From assembly GCF_029168945.1 (NCBI RefSeq), contig NC_083606.1:13852041-13916040 (forward strand): a stretch of DNA of 64,000 nucleotides. The letters run 5' to 3'. Under the pieces are notes generated by a model, which had not been told where the DNA came from, did not search any database, and saw only the letters and a list, made by a program, of their open reading frames with translations. The position numbers and the translations under genes were made by a program. The first letter of the stretch is position 1, and the number at the start of each line of letters is the position of its first letter. This DNA comes from Cannabis sativa. Its lineage: Eukaryota; Streptophyta; Magnoliopsida; Rosales; Cannabaceae. Below are positions 22,766 through 35,001 of this stretch, piece after piece.

Positions 22766-25635
22766 ATGGCCAAAATTGGCGAAAGCTCTTCGTCTTCGTG
22801 CCAAACCACGGATGCTAAGCCCGTGATCGTTAGGGTTAAGCGCAAAGCATTTCAGTCTCCACTAGATGCTTTCTGTGAGTTTTTCTTTCAATTAGTAAAT
22901 AATTTACAAGTTGTTTGCTTGTATTTTCATACTATTTTTTAAATTGGTTGAGTAATTTAGGGCTTGAGATTAATGAGAGGCCCCTGAAGCGCGCACTGTT
23001 GGATTTTGAGAATCTTTCAATCACTGGTTCAGCTGGAAAAGGTATTTCTTTCTTCTATTGGAGTTGGGATTTAATGTCCTACTTTTGTATGAACATTCAA
23101 GTTTTTATGTGTTGTTATTCTTTTGCAGTAGAGGAATTTAAGAGTAAGAAGGTTTTGGTACGGCATCTGGAGACTGCGGGCAGCACTGAGGCCACCATTG
23201 ATATTGTACAGTTGTTTGTGGTCAGTATCCAAGTCCAATTGCCATTCTTGTAGCTTTATGACATTTGCATATACTTGTGAATTTTTCAACGTGTTGGGAT
23301 TTATTTAAATTTAGCATAACAAGGTATCATTGGCATAAATTCTTTAGGAATCAGATTCTGCTGATGCAACTGGATCGAAAACAAAGGGTGAGGAACGAAA
23401 ACACAATTTAAAGAAGGAGAATGTGAGCTCTCTTCTTTGTTTTCATTCACTTACTGTGGAAGATGAAGAAGCTAGCTTTTCTCATTAAAATAGATACTTA
23501 AGTAGTGTATCTAAGAATTTGGTTTCCAATTTTACATTACAGATACAAGATCAGCTTTTGTCTAAAGCCAGGAAAACACAAGAGGTATTTTCAAAATTAT
23601 GAACTTGTTTCGCTTCTTATTTTCAATGTATTCTTTGGTTTCCCTTGATAGCTAATGACATCTGTTCTGTTTGATCTTTGTATGCTTTGAAATAGAACTT
23701 TATTAATTTTGTTGCTTTTCTTTCTTACTAGTTGTTTTCTCACCAATTGACAATTGTTTTAAACTTTCTACTTCTATGTTGTTTGTGGAATTTATTTATT
23801 GATTATCTCTATTTTAGATCATGAAATCATTAAGTGGAGTTTGAAATAAGAGCTAGAAGCAACAAGGCCTATTTTCATTGGAATTCCTGTGTAGCCAGCA
23901 AAAATATAATGATAGATTATCACATTAAATGAATTGACTCAAGCTGTTACTTTGTGCATGATAGATAAGTGGAGCAGTATTTGCTCAGAGTTTGGCTGCT
24001 ATATATATTGCAGTTTCTTATTTAAAAATTCTCAAATCTTTTTATATGTTGTCCTCCGAAAATATTGAAGAGAATACCAATATATATTTTATTGATCTTC
24101 CTTAGATTATGATTTCATTGAACCAATTCTTCATCTTTCATTGTCTTAGGAAGTTGCAAAAAATGCTCGTTTTGAACAAATATGGAGGAGCAGAAAGGGG
24201 GCAAAAGAGGTTATGCATGGCAAATTACACGAAATGTGCCATTTCTATGATGTTGTCCGTGTAGATGATGAGGAAAGAGCCAATGAGAAGCGACAGCAGG
24301 AGTAAGATTTGAACTTATGAAAGTAGTTTTTCCAATTGTGTTCGCAAACTTCTTGGAAAATGATTTATCAATAATTTACAGAGAAACTTTAGAAGACCAC
24401 AAGCTTATGTGCAGTTATTTGCCTCTTCTGAGGGAGTTTATCCCAAGTGCTGCAGAAGAAATTGAATCAGATTTACAATCCTACAAAGTTGGAAAAGGTT
24501 GTTGATTGGTAGCATATCCCCTCTTTCGTTTGTTTAAGATTAAGATAAATGGTTAAGAGCGCTGACCCTAACTAGAAAAACATTTTGGATTGAGTTCATT
24601 CATAGTCCGTGCCAGTATGATGATTTAAGTTTTCCTCTTGCAAAAGGAAAGAATTTTTAAGTTTCTTATGGGAGGCATACCTTTTGACAGCCCACTTCTC
24701 AGAAGTCTTGTACATTTTCCGTTCTTCCATTGCTTAAAAATTTTCCTGACCATTTTTTGTCAATAGTTGTTGTGTTATAAGCAAATCTGTCCATGCAGTC
24801 TGGACTTTTGAATTTGATATTTCAATTTCATGTTTTGTCTGCTTGGACTTGTAAATTCCTACTTGGTCTGCCTTGGGGCTTAGGGTATAGTTTAATAATC
24901 AACTTAAGTGATTATTTCAAGATGACTAAAGTAATCCATGTATTATTCCATTCTTTATCTTACTGGTATTTGTTTTTGTCTATGTTAATATATTCTGTTT
25001 GTTGAGTTTCTCTATTGTGTTTAATGGTGCAAATGCAGAGGACTATGTGTATGATTTTTATACTATAAACAATGAGGTAGACATGGCCACTGTAGATGCT
25101 TTGCACCCCTTTCCTCTGTAAGTAACTTGTTTCTGTTTATAAAACTAACAAAATTATTTCTTTATTAACAAAAAGTGGTGCTTATATTGATGTAAATTAT
25201 ATCTTCTGTTACAGGGTTCAAGTAGATGAGGAGGATTACTGCGATGGGCCTGATGCTTCAGAATATGGAAGCGATGATTCAAATGGTAGCTATGATAATA
25301 GCTTTTCTTTCTCCATTTTATGCATTCAAAACGTTGTATTTACAAATTCCCTCTTTTTGTGGTTCGCAGATGAAAATAATCCACTGAATGATTATCCTGA
25401 TGAGATATCTGATGGAGAAGACGAGGATGAAGAAGTGGATAGTAAAGCCTCCGATAAAGAATCAGGAGAAGAAAGTGCTAGTGATGAATCGACAGAATCT
25501 GAGCACACAGAATTGAAGGTCTTTCGTGAAGATGAAGAACTATTATACGAAGATGATTATGAATATGAAGAAGGTGACAGTGATGATTTTGTTGATGATG
25601 ATGACCATGATGTTGGTGGTTACGGTAAAGATTGA
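22766..25635 (+). CDS. RDM4: RDM4/DMS4, Iwr1-type RNA polymerase assembly factor
   Basis: Plant homologue of yeast Iwr1. In Arabidopsis RDM4/DMS4 is needed for RNA-directed DNA methylation and associates with Pol II, Pol IV and Pol V, probably aiding their assembly or nuclear import. I derive ten coding exons: 22766-22874, 22961-23041, 23129-23220, 23348-23422, 23543-23584, 24150-24301, 24382-24497, 25039-25117, 25215-25285, 25370-25635. All introns are GT..AG, phases are consistent, and the total is 1083 bases, 360 residues plus TGA. Motifs: basic N-terminus with VIVRVKRKAFQSPLDAFW (20-37), FEQIWRSRKG (about 138-147), DYVYDFYTI (224-232), VDEEDYCDGPDASEYGSDDS (252-271) and NDYPDE, which are the Iwr1 signature. 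After residue 285 the tail is almost all Asp/Glu/Ser. It looks intact. The start is the first ATG, in good context (tcaatggcc). No other complete host gene is seen nearby. Confidence 0.93.
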
Positions 25636-26656
25636 TATATGGTCACATTAAGTAAGTCGACTCCAACTATGTTCTAGAATTTATGCTCTTAATTTTGGTT
25701 ATCATTAGATGTTAGTAAGTTGTTGTTTGAAGTCAGTAATGCTAGGAGCATTTACACCTAACAATTGATTTTAACTACTTTTTCAAACTAATAGTAGTTG
25801 AAACTAATATCACCCGAATTTGGTTTTCTCTGTACAAACTTGAATACACTAATAATACTTTTATAGCTTTCAACTTTTGTAGCCTCTGCCTTCTATTATT
25901 TGTATTTATAACTACTTCTATTCAGTGCATATCTAGACATTAGAGATGCTAGATAAAACCTATGGATTCAAATCCGTTTTGTAAAAACAAAAAGCTTATG
26001 AAAGTCTAATTATGTAGTTTAACTGAATTTTCAAATTCAAAAGTTAACTTAGCATAAAAGATTGAAAAATCTTCCCAAATCTCTACTTGTTCTTTTCTAT
26101 TTTTATTTTTGGATTATTATATGATAATTTTTGAATTTTTCATGTATAAAAAGAGATAAACTAGAAACGACATCTCTTATCTCAATGACACTAAAGGAAT
26201 CTTAAATGAATGAAATTAGAATGTTGATGGAATATAATGAAATAGAGCCACTTTGAGGTTCGTTATGAAATGAGGCATGGAATAGAGCCACAAAAAAGAA
26301 GTTTCGAGAGTTATAAAGGAAATTTTGAGTTTATATGGGTTATGTGTTGAGAACGAGAATTGAATTTTATAAGATCTAATTTCTTATTGTTTCTTAGTAG
26401 TTAGTGGTAGAGCGGTTGACTATTAACCTGACATAATTATTTATTTATTTAATGAAATCATACGTCCACTTATAATACAATTATTCACATTTAAACTAAA
26501 ACAACACACCATTTGAATTTGCAAAGGCAATACCCAAAGGTATCTCATTGAATCTCGTAAATTTATTTTCTCAAATTTGCTCTTTTATCTTGCATTGTTT
26601 TATTTTCTAAATATTTATAAAATATTTGAATCAGTCCCCACTATCTAAATGTTCTT
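25636..26656. other. 3' flank of RDM4 and spacer
   Basis: AT-rich; the RDM4 3' UTR must lie in the first few hundred bases. A short tRNA-like stretch at 26398-26433 is discussed among the rejected items. No further gene is seen. Confidence 0.5.
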
Positions 26657-26758
26657 TGGAAAATTTGAATTTCAATACATTTATTGGGCTAAAATTGGTA
26701 CACTAAAACTAAGTGTATCTAAATTTGTAAAATTATTCCTCCCATTTCAACACACTTG

Positions 26759-26762
<4 letters not shown>

Positions 26763-26825
<63 letters not shown>
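26763..26825. repeat. (CT)n microsatellite, 63 bases
   Basis: An uninterrupted ct run directly upstream of the leader of the DUF1985 gene. Confidence 0.95.
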
Positions 26826-26829
<4 letters not shown>

Positions 26830-26941
26830 TGACTAACGAGCTCGACCCACCACTCACCACTGACACCCCTCGGTCCTTTCTCTCTCGCTCTCTGAACAAA
26901 CCCAATAAAGTTGTTTGACTACGACTTCTCCAACCACAGCA

Positions 26942-28534
26942 ATGTCGTCAAAGGTAAGATTTCTTTTTCTTTTGTCTATTCATTTAAGTGTATTGTATTT
27001 TTTTTTGCATGATTTAGGGTTAAAATGTATGAAATTATTGATAGGTTTTTTGAGATTTAGGGTTAAGCCTCTGTGTTTTTTGAGTTTGAGTTAGATTTAG
27101 GGTTGGATTGGTCAGATCTGTGTTTTGGGGAACAATTTAGGTTTTTAGTCTGATCCGATATAGGTCCAATGTAGGCCTGATGTATTATGTTGTTGGAAAG
27201 GACTAAGGTTAAAGACGTAGGTCCAATATAGGCCCAATGTAGGGCCTGATAGTGTGTCTAATTTTTATGCTTTTTGTTAGGCCTGATAAGGCTGATGTAT
27301 GGTTCGATGTAGGTCCTGATTGTGTGTCTAATTTTTGTGTTTTTTTCAAGCCCAATGGGACCGATGCAGGGGTCTAATTGGGTGTCCATTTGGATGATTT
27401 GTGTTTGGTCCGATATAGAGTTCGATGCATGGTTCGATAGAGGTCGAATTTTATAATTTTTTGCGTTAGGCCCGATAGGACCAATGTAGGGTCTGATGTG
27501 GTATCCAAATTTATAGTTTTTGTGTTAGGACAAATGTAGGGTCTGATATGGGTTCAATTTATTTCAATTGTGTTAGGCGCGATGTACGGTCCGATAGTAG
27601 TCCGATTCCTTTGCATAAAATTTCTAACTTCCATTTTTTTTGTATTTTTTTGGCAGTCTTCAAAACCACCATACCTTATACTTCCAGTGTCAGACTATTA
27701 CACCAGGCGTGTCACTTAGTAGGGTGGTAGTTGATATTACTAGAAGATAAAATCAAAATTTGAGGAATTCGAATTTTTGGAAAGGGTGAAGGAATCCCCT
27801 TTCAAGTAATTCTTTGAGAGAGCGCCATTATAGTTTTTAAGTGCACTTATCCATCAGTTGTTCATGCACATGATCAAGTTGGATAAGGCAAACAAAGTGC
27901 ACTTTTATATCGCAAAGAAAAGATGCAGATTCATCGGAGCTGAGTTCGCTCTGGTGATTGGGCTGAACTTGTTACCCATTCCTACTAAGTTCGAAATTCA
28001 AGAAAAGGCAAGTTTGAACTGATAGATAGTTGAGTACTTCAATAGGGATCCATCCATCTCCTTGGGTCAATTGCATAGAGTCTTTGAGAGTTGCACGGAA
28101 AAGGACAATGTGTACAAGTTGGAGATGACCTTATTTGTGATGGGTGTTCTCATTGGGAAAGAGGAGAAGACCATCATTCCACCATTTATTATTAGAATGG
28201 CTGACGACCTTGAGTTCTTCAGTACCCGTAAAGGAAGATTTCTTTCAACATGCTAAAAGAAACTTAGAGTAGAGACTTCGTAGAAAAGAAGAAGCATATG
28301 GATAAGAAGATTCAAAAGGGAACGACTTATAAGGAGTCAAAGTACTCGACCTATGGGTATATTCTAGCATTGCAGTATTGGGCTTACGAGTCTATCTTGG
28401 CGCTTGGTAACAAATTTGCGATCAGAAAATTGCATTGCTTTCCCAGAATGGTCAACTAGGAGAGTAAGGGTGTGACACTCGGCAAGGAGAAAATTATTCT
28501 TCGCTCTACCCACAATCTAGATCCTTACATGTAA
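26942..28534 (+). pseudogene. DUF1985 protein gene of a Mutator-like element
   Basis: DUF1985 proteins are coded by plant Mutator-like elements that also carry an Ulp1-type cysteine protease; their function is unknown. Likely exon 1 is ATGTCGTCAAAG (26942-26953), then gtaaga, an intron of 703 bases ending tttggcag, and exon 2 from 27657. Exon 2 opens SSKPPYLILPVSDYYTRR and hits TAG after 19 codons. The DUF1985 blocks are then spread over frames with further stops: ANKVHFYIAKKRCRFIGAEF with ALVIGLNL after it (27890-27970), MTLFVMGVLIGKEEK (28120-28165), and YSTYGYILALQYWAYES (about 28345-28395), which matches the 'ALQVWAYE' family block. No protease domain is present. It cannot code for a full protein. 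Confidence 0.7.
27140..27610. repeat. GGTCCGATGTAGG-type repeats in the left intron
   Basis: About fifteen loose copies of a 'taggtccgatgtaggg' unit, for example taggtccaatgtaggcctgatg at 27163, ggttcgatgtaggtcctgatt near 27301 and ggtccgatagtagtccgatt near 27588. The inverse motif fills 29690-29900. Confidence 0.7.
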
Positions 28535-28785
28535 CGTACCAAACAACAGTACTAGACTTCCTAACGAAGTAGTCGAACCCTTTCTTCATTGCTTGGAAGC
28601 CAACAACCATCTTCAAATATTTTTTGTCTCTAAAAAACTTTACTAGATGTAACTCCCCACTTGGTATGTCACCCATAGATGTATAATGACTATTATCCTC
28701 GATGTCTTCTCTTGTAAATATTTTCTCATTGAATTTACTGTAACTTGTCAAAGAAGAAAATGGATCACTATATCTAGAATTATTG

Positions 28786-28906
28786 GTCCCTCTAGCATCA
28801 CTAGGATCTCTACCATTAGTGGTCCCTCTAGCATCATCGGTTCTTCTAGCATCACTACGATCTCTAGCATCAGTGGTTCATCTAGCATTACTAGTTCCAT
28901 CTAAAC
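28786..28906. repeat. Minisatellite in the transposase linker
   Basis: Repeats of about 18 and 36 bases built from 'ggtccctctagcatcactagg' and 'atctctaccattagtgg' variants. On the minus strand they code for Asp-Ala-Arg-Gly-Thr-type repeats between the two conserved transposase blocks. Confidence 0.7.
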
Positions 28907-29689
28907 GACTACTACTAGTACCAAGTGTTTGGTGATCTTCTCTACGAGGTCTTCTTCTATGTGTTGCTTGCCTAAGTATTTGGTACAATAATAAAGTCAT
29001 GTTCAAAGCTACAGTAGTAGGGACCTCTGTATCTCAGTCATCTCTTATATCATTATTACCTCTAAAATTTCATTCAAGGTCGGACCATCACCAAAATCAT
29101 CATGAAAGGGCATTTGTGCTACAATGTCAACTGTCAGCATCATAGTGTTTAATCCAGGTAACACATCAACCGCCAACACCTCCAGATTTGTTTTTGGAAC
29201 GAAACTTCCAACCTAGCTACGAGTATCCTTAACAGTACTTGGTGTGGGACTAAGATCGATACAGAAATTCTTCTTCACCAAAGTCACAAACAAGGGAATA
29301 AATTTATCTGGCTTCTTTGCAAGCATAGAGAAAAATAACCTTAGATGCTTATCATTTCTAATAACTTTAGGGCGATACATTAACCCTTTCATGAACTTGT
29401 AATTCACTTCCAATTTTAAGTCATACTGCACTTTGTCAACATCGAGTTCTTCATACAAAAGATCAACCAAACGTGAGTAGGTTACGTTCATATCAATCTC
29501 GAATGTTAAATTTTTAGCTCGATTATAAACTCAATTTCTACCTTCAAGCTCCCAAACACCATTATACATAACGAACGCAAAAATAGTTGAATTTGTCATC
29601 CACAAAAACAAAACACAATTAAATATTTTAAAATAAGAATCTAAAAGAAAAGTGATAAAAAATTCTTAAAAAGCCATAAATCAGTCAAA

Positions 29690-29900
29690 CATCGGACCTC
29701 ATCGAACCTATATTAGACCCAAAATTCAACAAAAAAACCATTGGACCATACAATCGAACCACCATCAGACGTAACATCGGAACCGACCACTAAAGCCATC
29801 GGACCACCATATAAACCCAACCTCAACAATAAAAAATCGACTTAACATTAGACACCCTATCAAACTGATATATACATCATCCCTAACCTCAAATCTGAAC
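29690..29900. repeat. CATCGGACC-type repeats in the right intron
   Basis: Copies of catcggacc / atcggaccacc / catcggacccc, the reverse complement of the motif at 27140-27610, lying in the intron of the transposase fragment. The mirrored position suggests subterminal repeats of the element. Confidence 0.65.
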
Positions 29901-30264
29901 TAATCATCGGACCCCTATTAGGCACCATCAGACTAAGCGAAAAAAACCAGAAATCAGACAAATGCAGAAAACTTAAAGAACAACTATTTTCACACAAAAA
30001 ATAGCATAAAATAGTAATAACCAACAGATCAAGCATCAAAACAACAATATAAACTAAATATAACAACCAACAAATATGATTAAACAAAGAAAATTCATTA
30101 CCCATTGAATTCGTGTTTGATGCTCCATCACTTCCTCCACAAAAAGACCAACCACGTACACCTAAGCACCTATTATATGAGCTTCTAGTGTAGTTTGTAA
30201 GAAAATTTTCTTGTCAAAGTATAAATATAAAATTTAGAGAAAATTTAGTATTTTATGTAAATTT

Positions 30265-30514
30265 TCTTATTTTTAACTTCTTTATTATATATATATTTTC
30301 CATAAATAACTTTTTCTAAATTCATATTTTTACTTGTATAAAAACTCATAAAATATATAAGAAGTAGTTATTTTAAAAAGGAAATTTTTTATTTTCATTG
30401 TTTTTTATAGGCACAAGTTTATAAAAATGTGGCTTTTTTAAAAAACTTCTTTTATGAAAAGAAAAAGAGCTAAAAAAAAATATGGAGAAAATAGTTAAAA
30501 ATAACTAGTTACTG
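30265..30514. other. AT-rich spacer
   Basis: No gene or repeat that I can support. Confidence 0.5.
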
Positions 30515-30847
30515 CACTAATTTTTTTTTTTTAATTTTTTTAATCGTAACAAATTTGTAACTAAAAGTAAATAAAGTTGTAACTAATTATAAATCAGCAT
30601 TCTTATATTGTAACTAAAAGGTTCGTAGTTAAAAGTATTAGTCACAAAAAAAATAATTTATTGTGGCTAAATGTATTTTTAATCACAATACTTGTTGTGA
30701 CTAAAACTAAATTACTGATATTTTATATCTAAATATTATATTTTAATCACAATTATAACTTTTTGTTGTGATAAAAAATCACATTTAATCACAAAAAATT
30801 TATGTTATAACTAAAAGTTGTCACTGGAAGTATCTTTTTTTGTAGTG
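30515..30847. mobile_element. CACTA-type MITE, copy 1
   Basis: Starts cactaattttttt and ends ttttttgtagtg. The interior is made of 'ttgtgactaaaa / ttagtcacaa' words in both orientations. It is similar along its length to 35893-36220. Confidence 0.75.
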
Positions 30848-31147
30848 CAGCTTACCCTTAACTATTTTTTGCCATTATTTTTTTTTTATTTTTCCTATAA
30901 AATATTTTTTTTTTTCAAAAAAAAGGTCATATTTTTGTTCGTATTGTAAACATCCATAATTGTAAGTGTACCAGATATTGTTTTAAGTTGGTTATCATTT
31001 TAACACTATTGAAATACATATAATGAATTATAAACACAAGATCATTTATACAAAATGTGATACTTATCTAATTCTTATATTATATATCCATTGTATTAGA
31101 AAAAATGACATTGTTTTTCTAATTTGAGACCCTCATCTAATTAATTT

Positions 31148-31432
31148 GTGAAATTTACATGATATACTAACTTTTGCTATTTTTTTTTTATAAAAATACT
31201 ATCAAGTGGTATTTTTTTTACTTTTTTACTGTGTTTTTTTATAACTTTTATCTGTGTTAAGTTTTCACTGATATTCTACTGGTATTTTTTAGTTGTTCTA
31301 TTGTTGTTCTGAGTTGTTATGTTTTGTATTTTACTGGTGTTTTATAAAAATACAGTACTTTTAAAAACTTTTCTGTGTGACAGTATTTTTGTAAAAATTA
31401 ACTCAAATTCCAATATTTTTTGTACATTTCCC
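31148..31432. mobile_element. Mutator-type MITE, second copy of the 17361 family
   Basis: Same order of blocks as 17361-17655 (gaaatttacatgatatactaacttttg, ttttactgtg, ttctactggta, tttactggtgttttataaaaa, gacagtatttttgtaaaaattaac). Right end ..tgtacatttccc. The flanks share tctaatt but no clean duplication is seen. Confidence 0.75.
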
Positions 31433-33110
31433 TCTAATTTTTGAGTGAGATATTATATTAAAATAATGTCATATAATAAAATTTATTTGGCAAACTTAAG
31501 TGTATAATGTATAAATTATTTCAAGTCAATATTTTGACATTTTTAAATGTGTAAACAAAACTGGTTACAAATTTGCAAATCCTTATTTGATCACAAAATT
31601 TATTTGTGCAATAAAGTGACTTGAATTTAAAATTTAAATATATATTGTTTATATATATTGTATTAGGACATATTTAGAAAGGTAATAATATATTTGTCTG
31701 ACTATATAATTACATTATAACTGTGTAATTAGAGCTAATTGATAAGTTTTATTACATTCTTCAATTCTCTATCTATGAAAATTGAGTAGAATTACACTTT
31801 ATAATTACTAAAAGTATTTTATTTAAAAATATTAATAATTAGAAAATATTATTTTCTTATGTAATTATTAACTATTTTTTTTTTGAATGAATGAATTAAC
31901 TATCTAGTACATGATATTAGAAATTTATACATAATTATCACCTCACATCCAAATACAACTTGTATTTTAAAATATTAATTAATAAATTATGTAATTAATA
32001 CCTTAATAATTTAGTAATTACATCTACTTCTAAACATAGCCTTAAGAATGAATTATGTTTAATACTCATTATGTGTGAAAAATGGGCCGTGAGCGGTGGG
32101 ATTAGGATTTGGTTCGAATTGGTTATTAGAAACTTGTTGCTGAGAATTGCTTCAAGCGCTGTATATATATTGCGTGGTTCTAGATTTGCCAGCAACATTT
32201 TGAAGTAGCTAGGTTGCATGCTCGGTTTCAGCTCCCATCATGATGTAATACCTAAATCAATCTAATATTTAATCCTATATTAAATTAAGGCCACAGTGTG
32301 TAATAATTTGAATTTTTTCTAAACACTACAGTTAGGTGCATAAGGTGCTCATTTTGAACCTACACATATTTCTATCAGAAAAACACATTACTAAGAAAAC
32401 CAAAACCATCATAATTTCCAAAAGCTATTTCCAAAAAAAGTACTTAGATCTAGACAAAGATTCAAGTTTAGTGATCTTCACTAATCTACTATTAGAGAGG
32501 TGTAAGTGAGAGTGTTGTTTCCTTCTCATCATCACTGCTTTGTGTTATATATTATTTACTTATTTGTGTTCATCTATTTACTTGTTGTCTTTAGTATTAT
32601 GTTGGAATCTTACCTCTCTTCTTCTCATATCTCTCTTATTTATACTTGTATATGTTTTGCTCAAAAATATACTGTAACTCTAATTTAACCAATTACTTGC
32701 AATTGAGTTGTAATTTTTTTTTTTTTGGGTTTTTCTATTCTACTGATTTATAACTATATTGTCATTCTACTAAGTACAGGAACTTCTTTCTAGTCTATCA
32801 CTAAAAAATAATGTGTGAGAAATTTAAATAATAATAATAATAATAAAACTCAAAACCTACTGTTACTTACCCCTTAAATTATTGTCAATAAATTAATAGC
32901 TTTGTACTATTTTTCTAAGGAAGTTGTTTGAATGATTACCATGCATTTTAACGTAACTAGCTAGGATTTACACTAATAAAATTTGAACTTATACATGAGG
33001 AGAGTCTAGGTAATTATGTATACGAGTCTAATAAAATTAATAAAAGTTTAGTTTTAATTTTGATTATATTATTTGGCTCAGAGAGGGCTGAAAGTTCACT
33101 TTTCCATTTG
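31433..33110. other. AT-rich spacer
   Basis: No gene recognised. Short frames (31995-32219, 32506-32688) have neither family match nor signals. It contains an (ata/aat)n-like tract near 32830. Confidence 0.5.
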
Positions 33111-33114
33111 AAGA

Positions 33115-33553
33115 GAGTGGGGAAGGCTATGTGTTTCCCGAAAAGGCCGCTGTTGTCAAGTGTCAGCAAAAAATATTAAAATAATTTGAAAAATACAGAA
33201 AAAAAAATGTTTTGCCTTAGGAGTTACATGCGTCATCAAAACTTTTTTGCGAGTTAGGAAATTGCCAGGAAATGTTTTGTCGGCGACCTAGCTAATTGCC
33301 AGCAAAATTTTTTCGATAGGGCTCAACCACCACGTTAATGTCGGCGGTTACATTTACGTCGGCGACGTATCACGTCGGCAAAAGTGACTTTCACTAGCAA
33401 AATAATTTTATTTGCTAGAAAACCCACTTTCCCGACCGTTTATTGTCGTCAACTTTTACCTGCGCATTAACTTGCTGACAAAAATTTACGGGCAAATTCA
33501 ATTAACTTTTGCTAGAGCAAATAACGCCGACAAAAGTCGCTTTTCTTGTAGTG
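33115..33553. mobile_element. End fragment of a CACTA transposon
   Basis: The right terminus gccgacaaaagtcgcttttc ttgtagtg (ending 33553) is a typical CACTA end (inverse: CACTACAAGAAAAGCG). Subterminal words 'gtcggcgac', 'cgtcggcaaaagtgac' and 'tgctgacaaaaatt' repeat between 33270 and 33540. No matching left CACTA terminus is visible, so it is a fragment or a worn MITE. Confidence 0.6.
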
Positions 33554-35000
33554 TTGCACCCAATGGGTCTGACTCATTTAGATGAATCTATAAAATTCGG
33601 GACAAAATTAGAAATATACTGATTCGATTTCTTGGTCAATGACGTGTTACCATTAATTGTTTTTAGGGTATTTCGTGGACTATTTAAAATTATCATATCC
33701 TTGTTAGTGTAAGTAGTAAGAATATGTGCTTCATGTTTGTTTGTAGTGAACAAATTGTACTCCCACTATGATAATATTGAACGGTTTAAAATAAAAGTAA
33801 ATAATAAAAGTTTGACGACACAATAGGAATCCACAAAAAGTCTATCAAAATTCCATTCTTCTTATGCATATAGTAGATTATTGGTATATGAAGTAGTAAA
33901 TTCAGTTTCTGCAGTTCTCTTTTGTTATCATCAGTGTTTTAATAATGTCATAATCATTATAAATTACTTTATAGCTAAATTGTATATATTTGCTAGAACT
34001 CATTGATTGTACAACATATATTCGAAAGGAAACAGCATTAATATTTCTCATCATTAATTTATCATCCGAATTAAAAAAAATAAAATCAGCCTGATTTCCT
34101 CACTATATAAAACACTAGATCTGTCTTCACGTTTAGGCCATGTGCAATGATATTGTAACATTGATACATGAGATTCTTCTGTTCGTTTAGATCTCTTGAT
34201 ATGAATAATAATATAGCTATAGCTATAGGCAAGTTATAAAACATAATAATTATTAAAGTGTTTACTTGTAATAATAAGATGCATGTACTTTATCTCTCCA
34301 GATGTGATCATGGGGCAAAACACAACCACAAGATGATGATCATGATCTCATTATCATAAGCCATATATATATCATATATAACCCAACAAATTTAATAAAT
34401 GTATTTTATTTTATAGTCTATCAAATGCATTTGAACCATCAATATGAAGGAACAAATATCAACCATAGAATTTGACTGCAATTAATTAATTTTGTTACTA
34501 TATACATGAAAGTAAAATTTGTAAGGACTGTAGAGGACACACAACAAAGACAACAACTCATCAATGCACTCTCTGTACGTGTGGAACGTGTGCATGGTTT
34601 TTTTTTGGCACCGTACTATGATGAGACACGTATATTATACTTTCTGTACATTGTAAATAATTAAAATAAGTAACAACTATATAACTTTAATATGTAGTCA
34701 TTATTGATTAATAATGCTGTACTAATCAGAAAATATATATTATCTATAAATGTATATATAAAAATAATAAACGATTTGTTTTTGTGGTTTTTTTTTCTTT
34801 TTATAAATCACAATTATATATATTTAAAGACAAAAGAAAATCTTACTTTTTTTTTTTACTCTATTTTTTTATAAAATAAATATATTTCTTTTTAAGTCTT
34901 TTATGCAATTTTTTTATATACCTATTCTTTTTTCTTATATGTTTCTTTTTTTTTTTCTTTTTAATTTTGTTTGACTATTTTTTACGAGCTTAGGTGATAT
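33554..35000. other. AT-rich spacer
   Basis: No open frame, RNA gene or repeat that I can support. Confidence 0.5.
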
Positions 35001-35001
35001 T

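Larger units (their letters stand above)
28506..30128 (-). pseudogene. N-terminal part of a MuDR-type transposase
   Basis: Minus strand. A first exon of nine codons (30128 to 30102, MEHQTRIQW, then GTAATG) is followed by a long intron. The next coding block (about 29610 to 29213) reads VMYNGVWELEGRN, a TGA stop, then NLTFEIDMNVTYSRLVDLLY and FIPLFVTLVKKN, typical of the N-terminus of Mutator transposases. A low-complexity Asp/Ser/Thr stretch follows, then the MuDR DNA-binding block (28751 to 28506): GELHLVKFFRDKKYLKMVVG and WYVTCKDLDC. The frame stops one codon after this and runs into the end of the convergent DUF1985 gene. The DDE catalytic and SWIM domains are absent, so it is a truncated pseudogene. 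Confidence 0.7.
26657..30264. mobile_element. Decayed Mutator-like element with DUF1985 gene
   Basis: Two facing genes define it: a DUF1985-type gene on the plus strand and the N-terminal part of a MuDR-type transposase on the minus strand. Each begins with a tiny first exon followed by a long intron full of GGTCCGATG-like words, in mirror image (27140-27610 and 29690-29900). The limits are uncertain: they are set at gaaaattt-type sequences (ggaaaatttgaatttcaatac at 26657, and the inverse taaattttc near 30260) that look like worn terminal repeats. Both genes are broken and the catalytic transposase domain is missing. Confidence 0.55.

Noticed and set aside
22639..22845. Minus-strand frame over the RDM4 start
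   Set aside because: It is the reverse of the RDM4 first exon and 5' UTR.
26398..26433. tRNA-like stretch agtggtagagcggttgactattaac
   Set aside because: It resembles a D-arm and anticodon arm, but no TpsiC arm or acceptor stem follows. At most a tRNA relic or a chance match.
29860..30105. 81-codon hydrophobic frame, possible small membrane protein
   Set aside because: It begins at the splice junction of the transposase fragment and is better explained as its T-rich intron.
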